NCBI GenBank assembly: GCA_029747015.1
Contig: JAKOGI010000439.1
Location: 62,001 to 126,000 of the forward strand
Source: Carnegiea gigantea
Taxonomy: Eukaryota; Streptophyta; Magnoliopsida; Caryophyllales; Cactaceae
Reading direction: 5' to 3'
DNA length: 64,000 nt
Part shown: positions 45,926-56,374 of the stretch, in pieces
How positions within the stretch are numbered: the first letter of the stretch is position 1
Layout of the letters: each line of letters starts with the position of its first letter
Notes under the pieces: model-generated
Told to the model about the DNA's origin: nothing
Databases searched by the model: none
What the model saw: the letters and a program-made list of their open reading frames with translations, nothing else
Program-made: the position numbers and the translations under genes

Positions 45926-46910
45926 TAGGGTTTAGTTTTTGGGGGTATATAAGATTGTGATGGGCATGTTTTTCTTCTATTAAGTACTTATGAAATAAAG
46001 ATTGATGTTTCTTTTCAACGTTCATAAACATGCGATTAGTAATAATGCACATTGAAAGATCTAGTCACATAGGCAATCACCCCGCCACTTAAGTGGTAGG
46101 CATGATGAGACTTAACAATATTAACACTAGGTGTGGGTAATATTGAATTATTATCGTACTTGTATTGTCTGAATGGTAAGTTATAATATCTAGTAGTCGT
46201 CTTAAAAAGTCTAAGATGAGACTTCTGAAAGTCGATTATGAAATACCATGATTTTATATCGAAACCTTATAGCTGAATCTTGAGTATTAAAATTAACATT
46301 AGATATATTAATCTAGTGGCTCATGTTAGTTTTTTAGGTAGAAGCTAGACTTACCATCCAGATGCATAGAGTGTGACATGCCTAACTTAGTGGGAGCTAT
46401 GCCCTGAAATACTTTCATACTGTGTGTGCTAAATGATGACCTATTTGATTAGTAACAAGTGAATACTTGTTAATGTGTGACCTCTATTGGTAACACTCCT
46501 TGACTTAGAGCTATGATATGAAGTTAAAGTTTAATGCTGCTACCTTAATGTGTTTTTCAATGGATAAGGTGTATACAGTCTAGTAGAACACATTAGGATA
46601 GCAATTAGGCTAAAATATATGGATCATTTTAATTGTCTAAGGAGAAATCATTTTCCATCACCATATCAAGTCTAGGCGACTATATTCAGTCTGTAATAAT
46701 TTGATACATCTATAGGCATAAAGGGACAGTGTATACCGCTGGTGATATTTTAACTGATCCAGGGTATGATTTTTATATAAAAGTGTCATGTCAATTAGAT
46801 GGTGACTTGATATAACACTACTAGTTTGTTTTCGGTTGCATGCTCCATTTCCCAGTATAAAGCATGAAGAGATTTGTTGGCAAAGAGATGTATAATTTGT
46901 CGTTTATATG
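45926..46910 (+). other. Copia-2 3' non-coding region
   Basis: About 1 kb between the end of pol and the polypurine tract, with no open frame. TAATATTGAATTATTATCG-type AT-rich sequence. Confidence 0.55.
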
Positions 46911-46923
46911 ACGGAGTGGGAGC
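46911..46923 (+). promoter_or_regulatory. Copia-2 polypurine tract
   Basis: ACGGAGTGGGAGC directly before the LTR start TGCTGACC; the AGTGGGAG core is the usual form in TNT1-like copia elements. Confidence 0.75.
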
Positions 46924-47183
46924 TGCTGACCAGAGTAACATCACAGTAATCATCCTCATTAACTGGGCAGTTACAGAATGTTAATTATGTATTAATCATA
47001 CCCATTAACCCCTTATTGCTAGTTTAGAAGCTTATTGCTACTCTTTAAGCGGGATTAGATTAGGGATTTAGAGACACAACAATTGAGCACGTCATTTCGT
47101 ATATCTATATCCACTCTCTGCTCCCTCTCTCATGCTAATCCTGACCAATTCCGCAACAAAGTGAGTGTCCTTATTTACCATCA
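46924..47183 (+). repeat. Copia-2 3' LTR
   Basis: 260 bp, TGCTGACCAGAG to TTTACCATCA, followed by CTAAT. Confidence 0.88.
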
Positions 47184-47188
47184 CTAAT
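47184..47188. repeat. Copia-2 target-site duplication, right
   Basis: CTAAT, identical to 39728-39732. Confidence 0.88.
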
Positions 47189-48989
47189 AGTTCAACCTAT
47201 AGGGTGTTGAAGAACTTTTTAGTTTTTTGCACCTCGTGGTTTTGTAAGTTAATTTTCTAGCCCCTGGGCTCATGCATTAATTTTGAAATACCCTTTGTAA
47301 TTTACTGTTAATAAATTAGTACCAACTCTGGCAAAACACGTTGTCGAAGCAAGAAAATACCCTTTGTAAGAAGTCATTGAAATGAAACAGTGGCTGTCGC
47401 TCTCCAACAATAAATGTATTAACAAATAAAAAAATCAAAAAATGAGTTAAACCTCAAACACTACAACCTAATTCGCATAAAAACATATCTGTAATTAAAA
47501 AGGAGCCCAAAAGAAAAGCATGTGTAGTAGTAAGTTAAAAATTTAGCTCATTAGTGGGGCTCTACTACTTCCATATCAGCTTCTGAGTCGAGTGTTTGTC
47601 TCAAAGTACGTCTTCGCTTCTTCAATATAAGACTCACCACTTTGTCTGACCACATAAAATAATACCCATGGATCTCACAGCTAAACATATTTAATTACTT
47701 TAGTTTTATGTTTACTTTGTTATTTGGCTATTATTTTTGTGAATAATAATTTGCACATAATAATTTGGTTACAAAACTAACCAAGATATCTTATTTAAAA
47801 AAATTCCAAGAGGTCAACTAAAAAAAAAAAATCATACCAATGCTCCAATAAAATATTACAAGGGTTCGATAAAAAAAATGAAAGCCCATTTATAATAAAA
47901 AATAAGTTCAATAAAAGAAAAAAAACCTTGAGAGCAGGCCAAGCATTACATGAAGTTGGAATTAGGGGACGAGCCACCAAGGTACCCAAGCTTTACCACT
48001 GCCCACCAAACAAGAAAAGCCCTAGAGAGCCTATAAATTGTGGTGGTCATCCGATGAACGGCCTTGAGTTGTGGGAGGAGGACTCAGAAATTGGAATATT
48101 CATGATTACAAGAAAGTCACCTAATACCTTGTGTATGCAGTATGCTAGCTAAGAGGTTAGAGAAGCAATACGAAGAATAGAGGTTGCTTGTGAGATAAAT
48201 GTGGGACGTGACAAATCTCCCATGACCCGGGAGGAGGAGAATGTGAATGAGAATGAGGATGATTGTGTGGACAAGTCCTGAGAGGTTTTAGAGAAAATTC
48301 ACTATGTGGGGGAAGAGGAATTGGTAGTGACGTTTCAGGAGAAACCAATCAATAAGGGAAAGCACGCTGTGATTGATGAAGATGAGTAGAAAGATTTATA
48401 ATTGGGACTCTAGATGAGGGAATGTGGTCAACTATAAGTAAGCATGTATCACATCATTACAATGGCTAAAGTATCGACATCCCATTATATTTTTGATGAC
48501 ATTGCCTCGAGTTGTTGCCCAACTTTAGATACTGGCGTACTTTACACCTATGGCCCAATTTCAAATGTCTGTCCCCCTTCCAGCTTATTGGCTCATATGT
48601 AAATGTTGACCCCTACTCAAAATTTCCTCTCCACACTCAAATGTTGGGCCTTTCCGACAGGCTAACCCTAGTCCAGATGGTCGTTCATCTTCATAGCTCA
48701 TCCCTCCACCTCCAGACTTAGAAACCCCCCCCCCCCCCCCCCAAAAAAAAAAACTTCCCCAAAAAGCAGCCTGCCACAACTGTAGATATAGTCCCTTCAT
48801 CAAAGGCGGGCCCCAATGCACTCAGACCCACTATTGAAATCAACCTAAATGAGCCCCCAATTTGGCACGAACCTTCTTTTGAAGCGTCCAACCCTCCCAG
48901 GAGAAATGATGCTGGACTAACAAATTTGGCATTGGTTCCTTCAAATGTTCTGGACATCCCTAAATGGTTCCTTCAATGGATCCTTCAAT
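47189..48989 (+). other. Unassigned; possible MULE N-terminal region
   Basis: 47928-48152 (plus) encodes PKLYHCPPNKKSPREPINCG and GLELWEEDSEIGIFM, which faintly recalls the N-terminal part of plant MULE transposases (short hydrophobic core, then an acidic stretch). It leads towards the clearer MULE matches downstream. I cannot exclude chance. 47189-47927 shows nothing recognisable. Confidence 0.35.
48725..48753. repeat. Poly-C (18) followed by poly-A (11)
   Basis: 18 C then 11 A without interruption, inside the MULE-like region. Confidence 0.92.
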
Positions 48990-49950
48990 GATTCCTTCAA
49001 ATGTTCTAGACTGGAAAAGAGGAGGAAGGACATGGGTGGAGTGACTCGTCTGACGACGAAGACATGGATGATGAATAATTTATAAACGAAGATGCAGAGT
49101 CGAGTGATAGTGAGACATTACTATGTGAAGATGATACGAATGCTCCTGTCAAAGAAACTAGTTACTCAAATTGTGAAGGTCATGACCTAACTGACAAAAT
49201 ATACAGGGGTAGGATGTGGAAAGTTGAACCTGTTGGGAAAGTTAGGTGACTGCAGAGGGACATATTTCTAAAGAAAGCAAGTTTATGAATGTCATCTGAG
49301 ATTTTTGTTAGCAAGAAGGCATTTTCCTAAAGCAACACAAAAATGCTGTCTGTAAGTTCCCTGGAAGTTCTGCTTAACTCTGAACGCTCATAGAGGATTC
49401 ATGTTCCAAGGCTACAACATCGCAGCACATTCCAAATTAAATCCATTAAGGGGAAGCATGAAAATTTTCCGAGACTAACTAACAAGCCCATGGCGAACTC
49501 TAGCTGGGTTGCAAACAAGCTGTTGCTAGACATAATTACCAATCACAAACTAGATCTTGCTGCAGTGGGGGGAAAAACACCTAATTCATAGGTATTACTT
49601 GAAATTGAAATACCATGCAGTGCCCAGAGCAAGGGTTCAGCTGTTAGAGCAAGTAGAAGGGAGGCATGATCTGTTGTACTCGAAAGTTGGTTAGTTACAT
49701 TGAAATGGTTAGATAAACCAACATCGGAAGCCATGCGCACATTTCCTGGGACAAGCCTACTTCACAAGTAGCAAATGATCTAGAATCACAGGCCAGTGAA
49801 CCAAATATTCCAAGACTCTTCATCAGCTTCGAAAGCTGCATTAAGGAGTTCAAAAAAGGGTGCATGCAATTGATAGGGGTTGACGGATGTCAGCTGAGAG
49901 GGCTTTACACGGGCGTATTACTTACTGCACATGGCATAGATGCTGAGAAC
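48990..49950 (+). pseudogene. MULE (Mutator-like) transposase, truncated
   Basis: Several blocks in plus orientation follow the order of plant MULE transposases. First is an acidic stretch (SDSSDDEDMDDE and EDAESSDSETL, 49040-49120). Then comes the DNA-binding part FQIKSIKGKHENFPRL with NSSWVANKLLLDII (49430-49540). Last is the start of the catalytic domain, FISFESCIKEFKKGCMQLIG followed by VDGCQLRG and GVLLTAHGIDAEN (49818-49949). The Asp in VDGC is the first residue of the catalytic triad. The match ends at a TAG right after the last block, so the remaining catalytic residues and the SWIM zinc finger are missing. Terminal inverted repeats were not found. Confidence 0.72.
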
Positions 49951-50342
49951 CACTAGATCCACTATTATACAAGTAGCAGTAGCTACAACTCCTAGTTCAG
50001 CAACAACTTTATTAGCAAGAGCATCCATTTCAACAGCTGCAACAGCTACTTGAGCTTTGATTGGGTACTTCATTTTGGGGATTTTTGCATGTGTACGTAA
50101 ATTTCTTGTTTCTTTCTTCTTTTTTTTTTCAGTTTGGTTGGGGTGCATATGATGTATTCAGGGTACCTTAACTATGGATATGGTATTTTGGGGCCATTAA
50201 GATTTGGTTTCATTTGGTTCCGTTTGCTTTAAATTTTTGATTTCAGGCCAGATTGCTGTGACCTTAGGAATTATCCTTTCAGTGGAGTACAATGAAGATT
50301 GTTGCATCATACTTCATAAACTAGGGAAACAACAAGAAAGTT

Positions 50343-50359
50343 CCCCCCCCCCCCCCCCC
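50343..50359. repeat. Poly-C run (17)
   Basis: 17 uninterrupted C. Confidence 0.9.
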
Positions 50360-50853
50360 AATTTGGTTGGTCATTCTCGACATATGCTTATGCCCTTTTG
50401 ATTTTGCTGCCTGCTAGTATGTTGTTCTTCAACCCTAGTTAGATGTGTATTATCTGTTTTTTTTTTCCTTTTTTTTAAGATTGATTCACGGTGAATTTTT
50501 GTTCCCCTATTGTTTGTCTTTGTACTGTTACCGACTTTATTGCATGCTGTGTTCTGTCAACTCTATTCCTAATAATCTGGACAGCACCTGTGGAAGAACG
50601 GCTATGATCTGATCATCTGAAGCTATTTCTCTTATGTTTAATTGACAGAAAAATAGCAATATGGGAAAGCATGTACTGTAATGTTGTCTGAATCCAAAAT
50701 TTGAGTAAAGATGCAGTCTGGTTCATTAACTTCCATGAGTCAGGCTCCCAACATATGCAATTGTATCATATCAGGTTTTGTCCCACTGGCAATAACGCCT
50801 TTGGCAAACAACTAAATTTGAAAACTGAGGCGCTCAACACCCCCTCTTTCCCC

Positions 50854-50872
50854 GGGGGGGGGGGGGGGGGGG
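50854..50872. repeat. Poly-G run (19)
   Basis: 19 uninterrupted G following CCCC, the longest in the window. Confidence 0.9.
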
Positions 50873-51226
50873 ACAGGAGAGAGAAAAGATAGCCATTTCG
50901 GGTTTAGTTATTACTTATTATAGATGTCACATTGCAGGTTAATGAATGATCTCAGCTTCAGATACAGATCATTTTCTTCCTCAAACTTGTGTGAATGTAA
51001 TGAAAATATTGTCAACTAGACTCATTTAGTGAGTCACTAAATAGAATTATGACTCAATTAAGTCATACTGTGTCACCTTGATTGGGTTATGATTCAGTTT
51101 TAATTGTGATGGCAATGTTGCATTACTAGTTTATATGCTCAGACCTGTACCTAGACGCCAAGAAAAGAGCAAGAGTGTGATAGAAGCTGGTCTCACAAAT
51201 ATTCTCAGTTCTTGAAAGATAGTAGG

Positions 51227-51485
51227 TGTTGGCGTTAGTTTGTTAGTTTGCTAGGAGTTAGGCAGTTCGTTAGCTTCTGCCTTGTCAGCGACTACTTGCC
51301 TGAATTAGCTCCTTTCTGTTATAACCAGATTCCTTGCTTTATATACACGGCTGGCTTGCATTTTTCTTATCGATTCAATTCATCATGTATTAAGTTTATT
51401 AGAGAAAGAATCTCTTCCTTCTCTCTAGTTCTTCATTTCTTCCTTTTCTCATCTTCTTGTTCAAGCAAGATTATCAATGTTTACA
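51227..51485 (+). repeat. Copia-3 5' LTR
   Basis: TGTTGGCGTTAG to AATGTTTACA, 259 bp; aligns with 56098-56361 nearly throughout, including CTCTAGTTCTTCATTTCTTC. Confidence 0.9.
51338..51346 (+). promoter_or_regulatory. TATA box in Copia-3 5' LTR
   Basis: TTTATATAC, about 110 bases into the LTR, fits the copia promoter position; the 3' LTR has TTTGTATAC at the same place. Confidence 0.5.
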
Positions 51486-51498
51486 TGGTATTAGAGCC
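51486..51498 (+). promoter_or_regulatory. Copia-3 primer-binding site
   Basis: TGGTATTAGAGCC directly after the LTR; complements the 3' end of initiator tRNA-Met except one C-to-T difference. Confidence 0.85.
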
Positions 51499-51719
51499 AA
51501 TGAATCTTGAATTCAGTGTTGCAATCTTTTTTTTTGATCAGTTTGATTTGATTCATCAAACAGATCAAGCCCTCGTTAAATCCCCACAAATTCTTTCTTT
51601 CTTGTTCGATTGATTGGCTATGTTCTCCAATCAATCCAGCTTTTATATAAAAATATTCAGAGATTCAATCTCATCTCTATTTTTAATCTGTCACTACTAC
51701 TCCGTTTTGATTTCTTAAA

Positions 51720-52735
51720 ATGGCAACACAAGTTTCAGAAGTTGTGATCTCTGCAGAAGACCTTGTTGAAGCTTATTTTCTTCATCCTTCAGATCATCTA
51801 GGTTTGCTTCTTGTGTTATGGAATTGGTTTTAGTTCTTGGAAACAAGCTATGACAATTGGCTTATCTACTAAAAGCAAATTGTATTCTGTTGATGGAAGT
51901 CTTACAAAACCTCAACCTAATTCACCTAATCTGAAAAAAATGGATGAAGTGGAATGGTACGGTAATGTCCTTGATTTTGAATGTGTTGACAAAGAACATT
52001 GCAAGACAGTATCATTATGCTAAATCTACTAGAGAGATATGGATAGAACTAGAAGAAAGATTTGCCAGATTAATTGAGCCAAATTATATCAGGTTCAAAA
52101 GGAAATGTGCAATGTAAGGTCAAGGTACAAGTGACATAGCAACCTATTTTACTAAGTCAAGAGTTTATGGGATGAGTTGGATAATCTTGATGAAATTCCA
52201 GCATGCACTTGTGCCTCTGCTAAGAAAATACTTAAGGGAGAACAAAATCAGAAGTTATTGCAGTTCTTGATGGGGTTAAATGATGATTATAATTCTGTCA
52301 GAGGAAATATCCTTATGATGAGTCCATGACCTTCAATAAGCCAAGTGTACTCCATGCTAATTTAGGAGGAAAACAAAGAGAAATCAGGTCCATAGGGCAT
52401 TTTCTTACAGATTCTGCTTCTCTTGCCATTGAAGCACGTAAAACATATCAGTTTCACAGAGGTAAATTGGACAAAATTGAGGGAAGGACGGATGGTAATC
52501 ACAATAGGTTTAAAAGGAATGACGCTAAGAAGTCCAGTTTGTTCTGTAATTACTGCAAGAGGTCTGGACATTCAATTGATAAGTACTATAAGCTTCACGG
52601 TTTTCCACCAAATAGCAGGTTTAAGGGAGGAAGGAGAACTATGGCTATGGTTCAATTGGAAGTCAAGAAGGGTCATCTCTCACATCAGATGGTCATGGTC
52701 TTGGCTCCCAAGGAAGTATTGCAGTTGTAGGTTTA
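51720..52735 (+). pseudogene. Copia-3 gag (broken)
   Basis: Starts at ATG 51720 (MATQVSEVVISAEDLVEAYF, LHPSDHLG: the usual copia gag N-terminus 'dPYYLHPSD'). Frame changes occur early. The C-terminal half is in one frame at 52326-52730 with MTFNKPSVLHANLGGKQREI and the zinc knuckle CNYCKRSGHSIDKYYKLHGF. There the last Cys of CCHC is replaced by Tyr, which would spoil zinc binding. Middle parts such as LYQLQKEMC-like sequence near 52080 carry stops. Confidence 0.8.
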
Positions 52736-52924
52736 ACTCCAAAGCAATCTTTATAACTTATTGCTTTGCTTCAAAATGTACAGCTGACCAAACCTGGTTA
52801 TAATACTGGCTCTTCAAACCAAGAAGCTAAATATAACTCAGCTTCAGTAGCATTTACTAGTTTTGGAGGTACAAATAATCTTAATCATGTACAGATTCAT
52901 GCTTATTATCTTCTGTCAATGACT

Positions 52925-53330
52925 GGCAGAATACGTGAATTATTGATATCGGAGCTAGTGACCCTATGCGTCACAACAGGGATTTATGTACTAGTTTCAT
53001 AGCTCTTGTTGATCCTAGTACTGTCACTTTGCCAAACGAGAGATGTGTTTCTGTCACACATGCTGGCGCTATTATTCTCAACAGCTCATTGGTTTCACAT
53101 GGGGTTCTTTACATACCTAGCTTCAGATATAATTGGCTATCAGTTAGCAAGCTTTCCAATCAACAAGGTTGCTATGTGGTCTTTACACCTAAATGTTGTT
53201 TTATGCAGGCCCCTTCCATAAGAAGGCCATAGCTTCTTGGTGATCGTTTTGCTAGACTTTACCTGTTGTAGTCAAGGCTTGTTGTACTGTTAAAGATTTT
53301 GGAAACTAAGGATTCTCAAGTTTATTTTCT
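52925..53330 (+). pseudogene. Copia-3 protease (broken)
   Basis: IIDIGASDPMRHNRD at about 52940-52985 is the copia protease active site (usually DSGA/DTGA), preceded by TGA where Trp is expected. Then come TVTLPNERCVSVTHAGAI and GVLYIPSFRYNWLSVSKLS in the same frame, the protease C-terminus. Confidence 0.8.
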
Positions 53331-54330
53331 GGATAATTACAAAGTAGTTTGTAATGCTAGTATATATGATATGGATGTATGGCATGCTAGGCTTGGTCAT
53401 TTACCCCATGCAAAGTTACAAAAGTCTTCACATACTACAGTGGAATCAATAAAACAGTGTCTGATTTGTTCCAAAGCCAGACAGCATATGCTTCCTTTTC
53501 CTTATAGTGAGATTAACACTACTCATATATTTGAGCTTATTTGTATTGATTCGTTAGGGCCTTATAGAGTTCGAACCTACATGCCTATGTAAATGACTAT
53601 AGTAGGACCACGTGGACACACCTATTGGCCATGAAAAGCAATGCAATGAGTGTGATAAAGGTTTTATTGAGATGGCATATACTCAATTTAATGCCAGAGT
53701 TAAGACAATAACATCAGACAATGCCCTTAAATTAGGCCTCAACAAGGAAGCTAGAGGGTATTTTCTATCCAAAAGCATCATTCACTAAATAAGTTGTGTA
53801 GGAACACCATAGCAGAATGGTGTAGTTGACATAAAACACAAAAATCTCTCAGCAACATCAAGAGCTCTGTTATTTCACTTAGGGCTGCCCATGAAGTATT
53901 AGGGGAGTGTGTATGAACACCACTTATCTTATAAACAGATTTCCATCTAAGGTATTGCAAGGATTAAGTCCTCATCATCTATTACTTGGACAAAAACCTA
54001 GATATGACCACCTTAGGGTGTTTGGTAGCTTGTGTTATGCATCTACGCTAGAGCCAGGCAGAGACAAGTTTCAAGCGAGAGTTATACCCTACTTGTTTTT
54101 GGGATATCCCTTTGGTCAAAAAGCTTACAAACTTCTTAACCTTGACACACATCAAGTTTTCACATTACAAGATGTTGTGTTTCATGAAAGAGTTTTTCCT
54201 TATCATCTCCTCCATCCCACAAATAATTCCAACATTTTTCCCTATTATCAATAGCCTCAAGTACATGATCCTAATGTTTCCATACCAACTGTCACCACAG
54301 ACATAGCTGCCTTACAAAATCATCCATCAG
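53331..54330 (+). pseudogene. Copia-3 integrase (broken)
   Basis: The zinc region is VWHARLGHLPHAKLQ followed by CLICSKARQHMLPFP (53375-53510). The catalytic Asp is in ICIDSLGPYRV (near 53550), where copia has D.WGP. The middle core carries stops (53590-53900); VKTITSDNALKLGL-type sequence near 53700 holds the second Asp. 53907-54254 is open for 115 codons: NTTYLINRFPSKVLQGLSPH, FGSLCYASTLEP, RVIPYLFLGYPFGQKAYKLL. This is the usual C-terminal part. Confidence 0.85.
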
Positions 54331-54569
54331 CACCAATTTAGACTTCTTCCCATTAAGGTTCTATAAAGAGATCTACAAGAGAACATAAAACCCCTTCATA
54401 CCTATCTGAATTGAATATGTTTGCAGCAATGTTTTAACACATCAAACTGGCCTCAAAGACTCTTTTTACCCCAATACAGTAACTCCTATTTGCTATAATG
54501 TATCTGCAACTTGTGATAGTGTTATGTCTCCAAGAACTTCTAATTTAATGCAACACCTAGACTCATACA

Positions 54570-55200
54570 GTGAGTCATCATCTTATGAAGATGCACCAAT
54601 AAAACCTGAATGGAAGGAGGCCATATAAAAGGAATTTGATGCTCTTAAGTCCAATAATACTTGGGATTTAGTCCCCTTACCAACAAGTAAGAGACCCATA
54701 AGCTGCAAATGAGTGTATAAAGTAAAATACAAGGCAGATGGCAGCTTGGAGAGATGTAAAGCCCGATTAGTAATCAGAGGATTCACTCAAAAAGATGGAG
54801 TGGATTATACAGAGACCTTCTCTCCTGTGGTAAAAATGACAACCATAAAGTGTATAATTGCTACTATAGTAAAGAAAAGTTGGCCTGTGTACCAATTAGA
54901 TGTGAATAATGCATTCCTCCATGGGGACTTAGATGAAGAAATTTATATTCATCAGGCCTGGATATCCCTTCTCCAAATACAGTGTATAGACTAATGAAGT
55001 CACTATATGGGCAAAAGCAAGCCTCAAGATTATGGTATGCTAAACTCTCAGACACTTTGAGGAGCCTTGATTTTCATCATTCCAAGAATGATTATTCACT
55101 GTTTCATAATCAACATGGCAGTTCCATAGTGTTGCCTTTTTTGTATGTAGATGATATTGTCATCACAGGAAACAATCTTTAGGAAATTGCAGAATTAAAG
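54570..55200 (+). pseudogene. Copia-3 reverse transcriptase (broken, YVDD kept)
   Basis: EWKEA near 54610 and NTWDLV with LPTSKRPI lead into [61 protein letters not shown] frameshift near 54975 switches to [20 protein letters not shown] and YVDDIVITGNNL near 55144. The catalytic YVDD is intact. One TAG replaces the codon after NNL. Confidence 0.9.
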
Positions 55201-56080
55201 GCATTCCTTGGTAACAAGTTCAAGATCAAGGACTTGGGTGAATTGAACTATTTTCTACGAATGGAAGTTGCTAAAGGTCCTAATGATCTAGCTCTGACTC
55301 CTATGAAGTTTGCCACAGATTTGTTAAAGGAGTTCTAGTGTGACAAACTCTCTGCCACTACATGCCCTTTGGGACCTCTCTCTAAAGGTCTTGTCACAAT
55401 CGATACATTAGCAGATGCCACCGCCTACAAAAAGTTAGTTGGCAAGCTCAATTACTTAAACAACACTAGGCCTAATATTGCTTTTTCTATACAATACTTA
55501 AGTCAATTTCTTCAAGTACCAAATCAATCTCTCATGATTGCTGCTTTACATACTCTAAGACACATAAAAAAGAAAAATTCCTCATAGGGTTTATTCTTCA
55601 ATAACGAGCCATATTATAGCCTAGAGGCATACTGTGATTCTATTTGGGCTCAACGTTCTTGTACTAGGAGGTACATCAATGGGTATTTTATTATGTTGGG
55701 AGGCAGTCCTATTTCTTGGAAATACAAGAAACAACCAACAGTAGCCTTGTCCTTTGCAGAAGCAAAATATAGATCCATGAGAGTTGTTACAGCTCAGCTG
55801 GTTTGGTAACTAGGTTACTTTCAGAATTGCAAGTGCCTTCGATATTGCCTGTACTAGGTAAGAGTGATCGTTTTATAGCCATGTATATTGCCAAGAATCC
55901 AGTTTTTCCTAAGAGGACAAAGCACATTTAATTGGATTGCCATTTTGTCAAAGAAAAACTTCATAAATTACTTATATCTTTATCTTACACCAAGACTAAT
56001 GAGCAATTCGCAGATTTATTTTCTAAGTCTTTACCAGGACTACAACATCATTATCTCCTTCGTGAGTTTGGGGTTTAACA
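55201..56080 (+). pseudogene. Copia-3 RNase H region (broken)
   Basis: FKIKDLGELNYFLRMEVAKG continues RT; 55369-55587 is open (TAYKKLVGKLNYLNNTRPNI, AFSIQYLSQFLQVP). RNase H is seen as [11 protein letters not shown] (catalytic Asp in YCDS), [20 protein letters not shown] and EAKYRSM near 55700-55780. Its tail has stops to about 56080. Confidence 0.85.
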
Positions 56081-56085
56081 CCCTA

Positions 56086-56097
56086 CAACTTGGGGGG
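56086..56097 (+). promoter_or_regulatory. Copia-3 polypurine tract
   Basis: CAACTTGGGGGG immediately before the 3' LTR. Confidence 0.8.
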
Positions 56098-56361
56098 TGT
56101 TGGAGTTAGTTTGTTAGGTTGTTAGGAGTTCGTTAGGCAGTTTGTTAGCTTCTACCTTGTCAACTGTTGCTTGCCTGAATTAGCTCCTTTCTGTTATCAG
56201 CAGATTCCTTTTCTTTGTATACACGGTTGGCTTGTATGTTTCTTATTGATTCAATTCATCATATAACAAGATGATTGGACAGAGAATCTCTTCCTTCTCT
56301 CTAGTTCTTCATTTCTTCCTTTTCTCATCTTCTTGCTCAAGCAAGATTATCAATGTTTACA
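56098..56361 (+). repeat. Copia-3 3' LTR
   Basis: TGTTGGAGTTAG to AATGTTTACA, 264 bp. Confidence 0.9.
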
Positions 56362-56374
56362 TGGTATTAGAGCC
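56362..56374 (+). other. Primer-site sequence beyond the 3' LTR
   Basis: TGGTATTAGAGCC, the same 13 bases that follow the 5' LTR, after which the two flanks diverge at once (AATGAATC versus TTTGCTTT). A normal 3' LTR should be followed by the target duplication instead. Confidence 0.85.

Larger units (their letters stand above)
39733..47183 (+). mobile_element. Copia-2: Ty1/copia retrotransposon
   Basis: A 7.45 kb element with LTRs at 39733-40070 and 46924-47183, both TG...CA, flanked by a perfect CTAAT duplication. Internal order is primer site, a 1.7 kb leader with a long TA repeat, gag, protease trace, integrase, RT and RNase H, then about 1 kb of non-coding DNA before the polypurine tract. 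The RT/RNase H wording resembles the Tork/TNT1 group. It is dead: stops, frameshifts and a changed RT catalytic residue. Confidence 0.9.
49951..51221. other. Unassigned sequence with homopolymer runs
   Basis: No recognised gene. 50148-49918 (minus) is open for 76 codons with an Ala/Val-rich stretch, but it overlaps the end of the MULE match and has no domain. A T-rich tract ending in CAG at 50131 resembles a splice acceptor without flanking exons I can support. Confidence 0.4.
51227..56361 (+). mobile_element. Copia-3: Ty1/copia retrotransposon
   Basis: A 5.1 kb element with LTRs at 51227-51485 and 56098-56361, a tRNA-Met-type primer site, and gag, protease, integrase, RT and RNase H remnants in copia order. 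The polypurine tract CTTGGGGGG immediately precedes the 3' LTR. The LTRs are very similar, so it is younger than Copia-1. Stops in gag and pol make it non-functional. There is no matching target duplication: GTAGG stands before the left LTR, and TGGTA follows the right LTR. Instead the right LTR is followed by another primer-site sequence. Confidence 0.9.

Noticed and set aside
50100..50400. T-rich tract followed by CAG, considered as an intron acceptor of a host gene
   Set aside because: No donor, no flanking exon with a recognisable protein, and poly-C interrupts the following frame.
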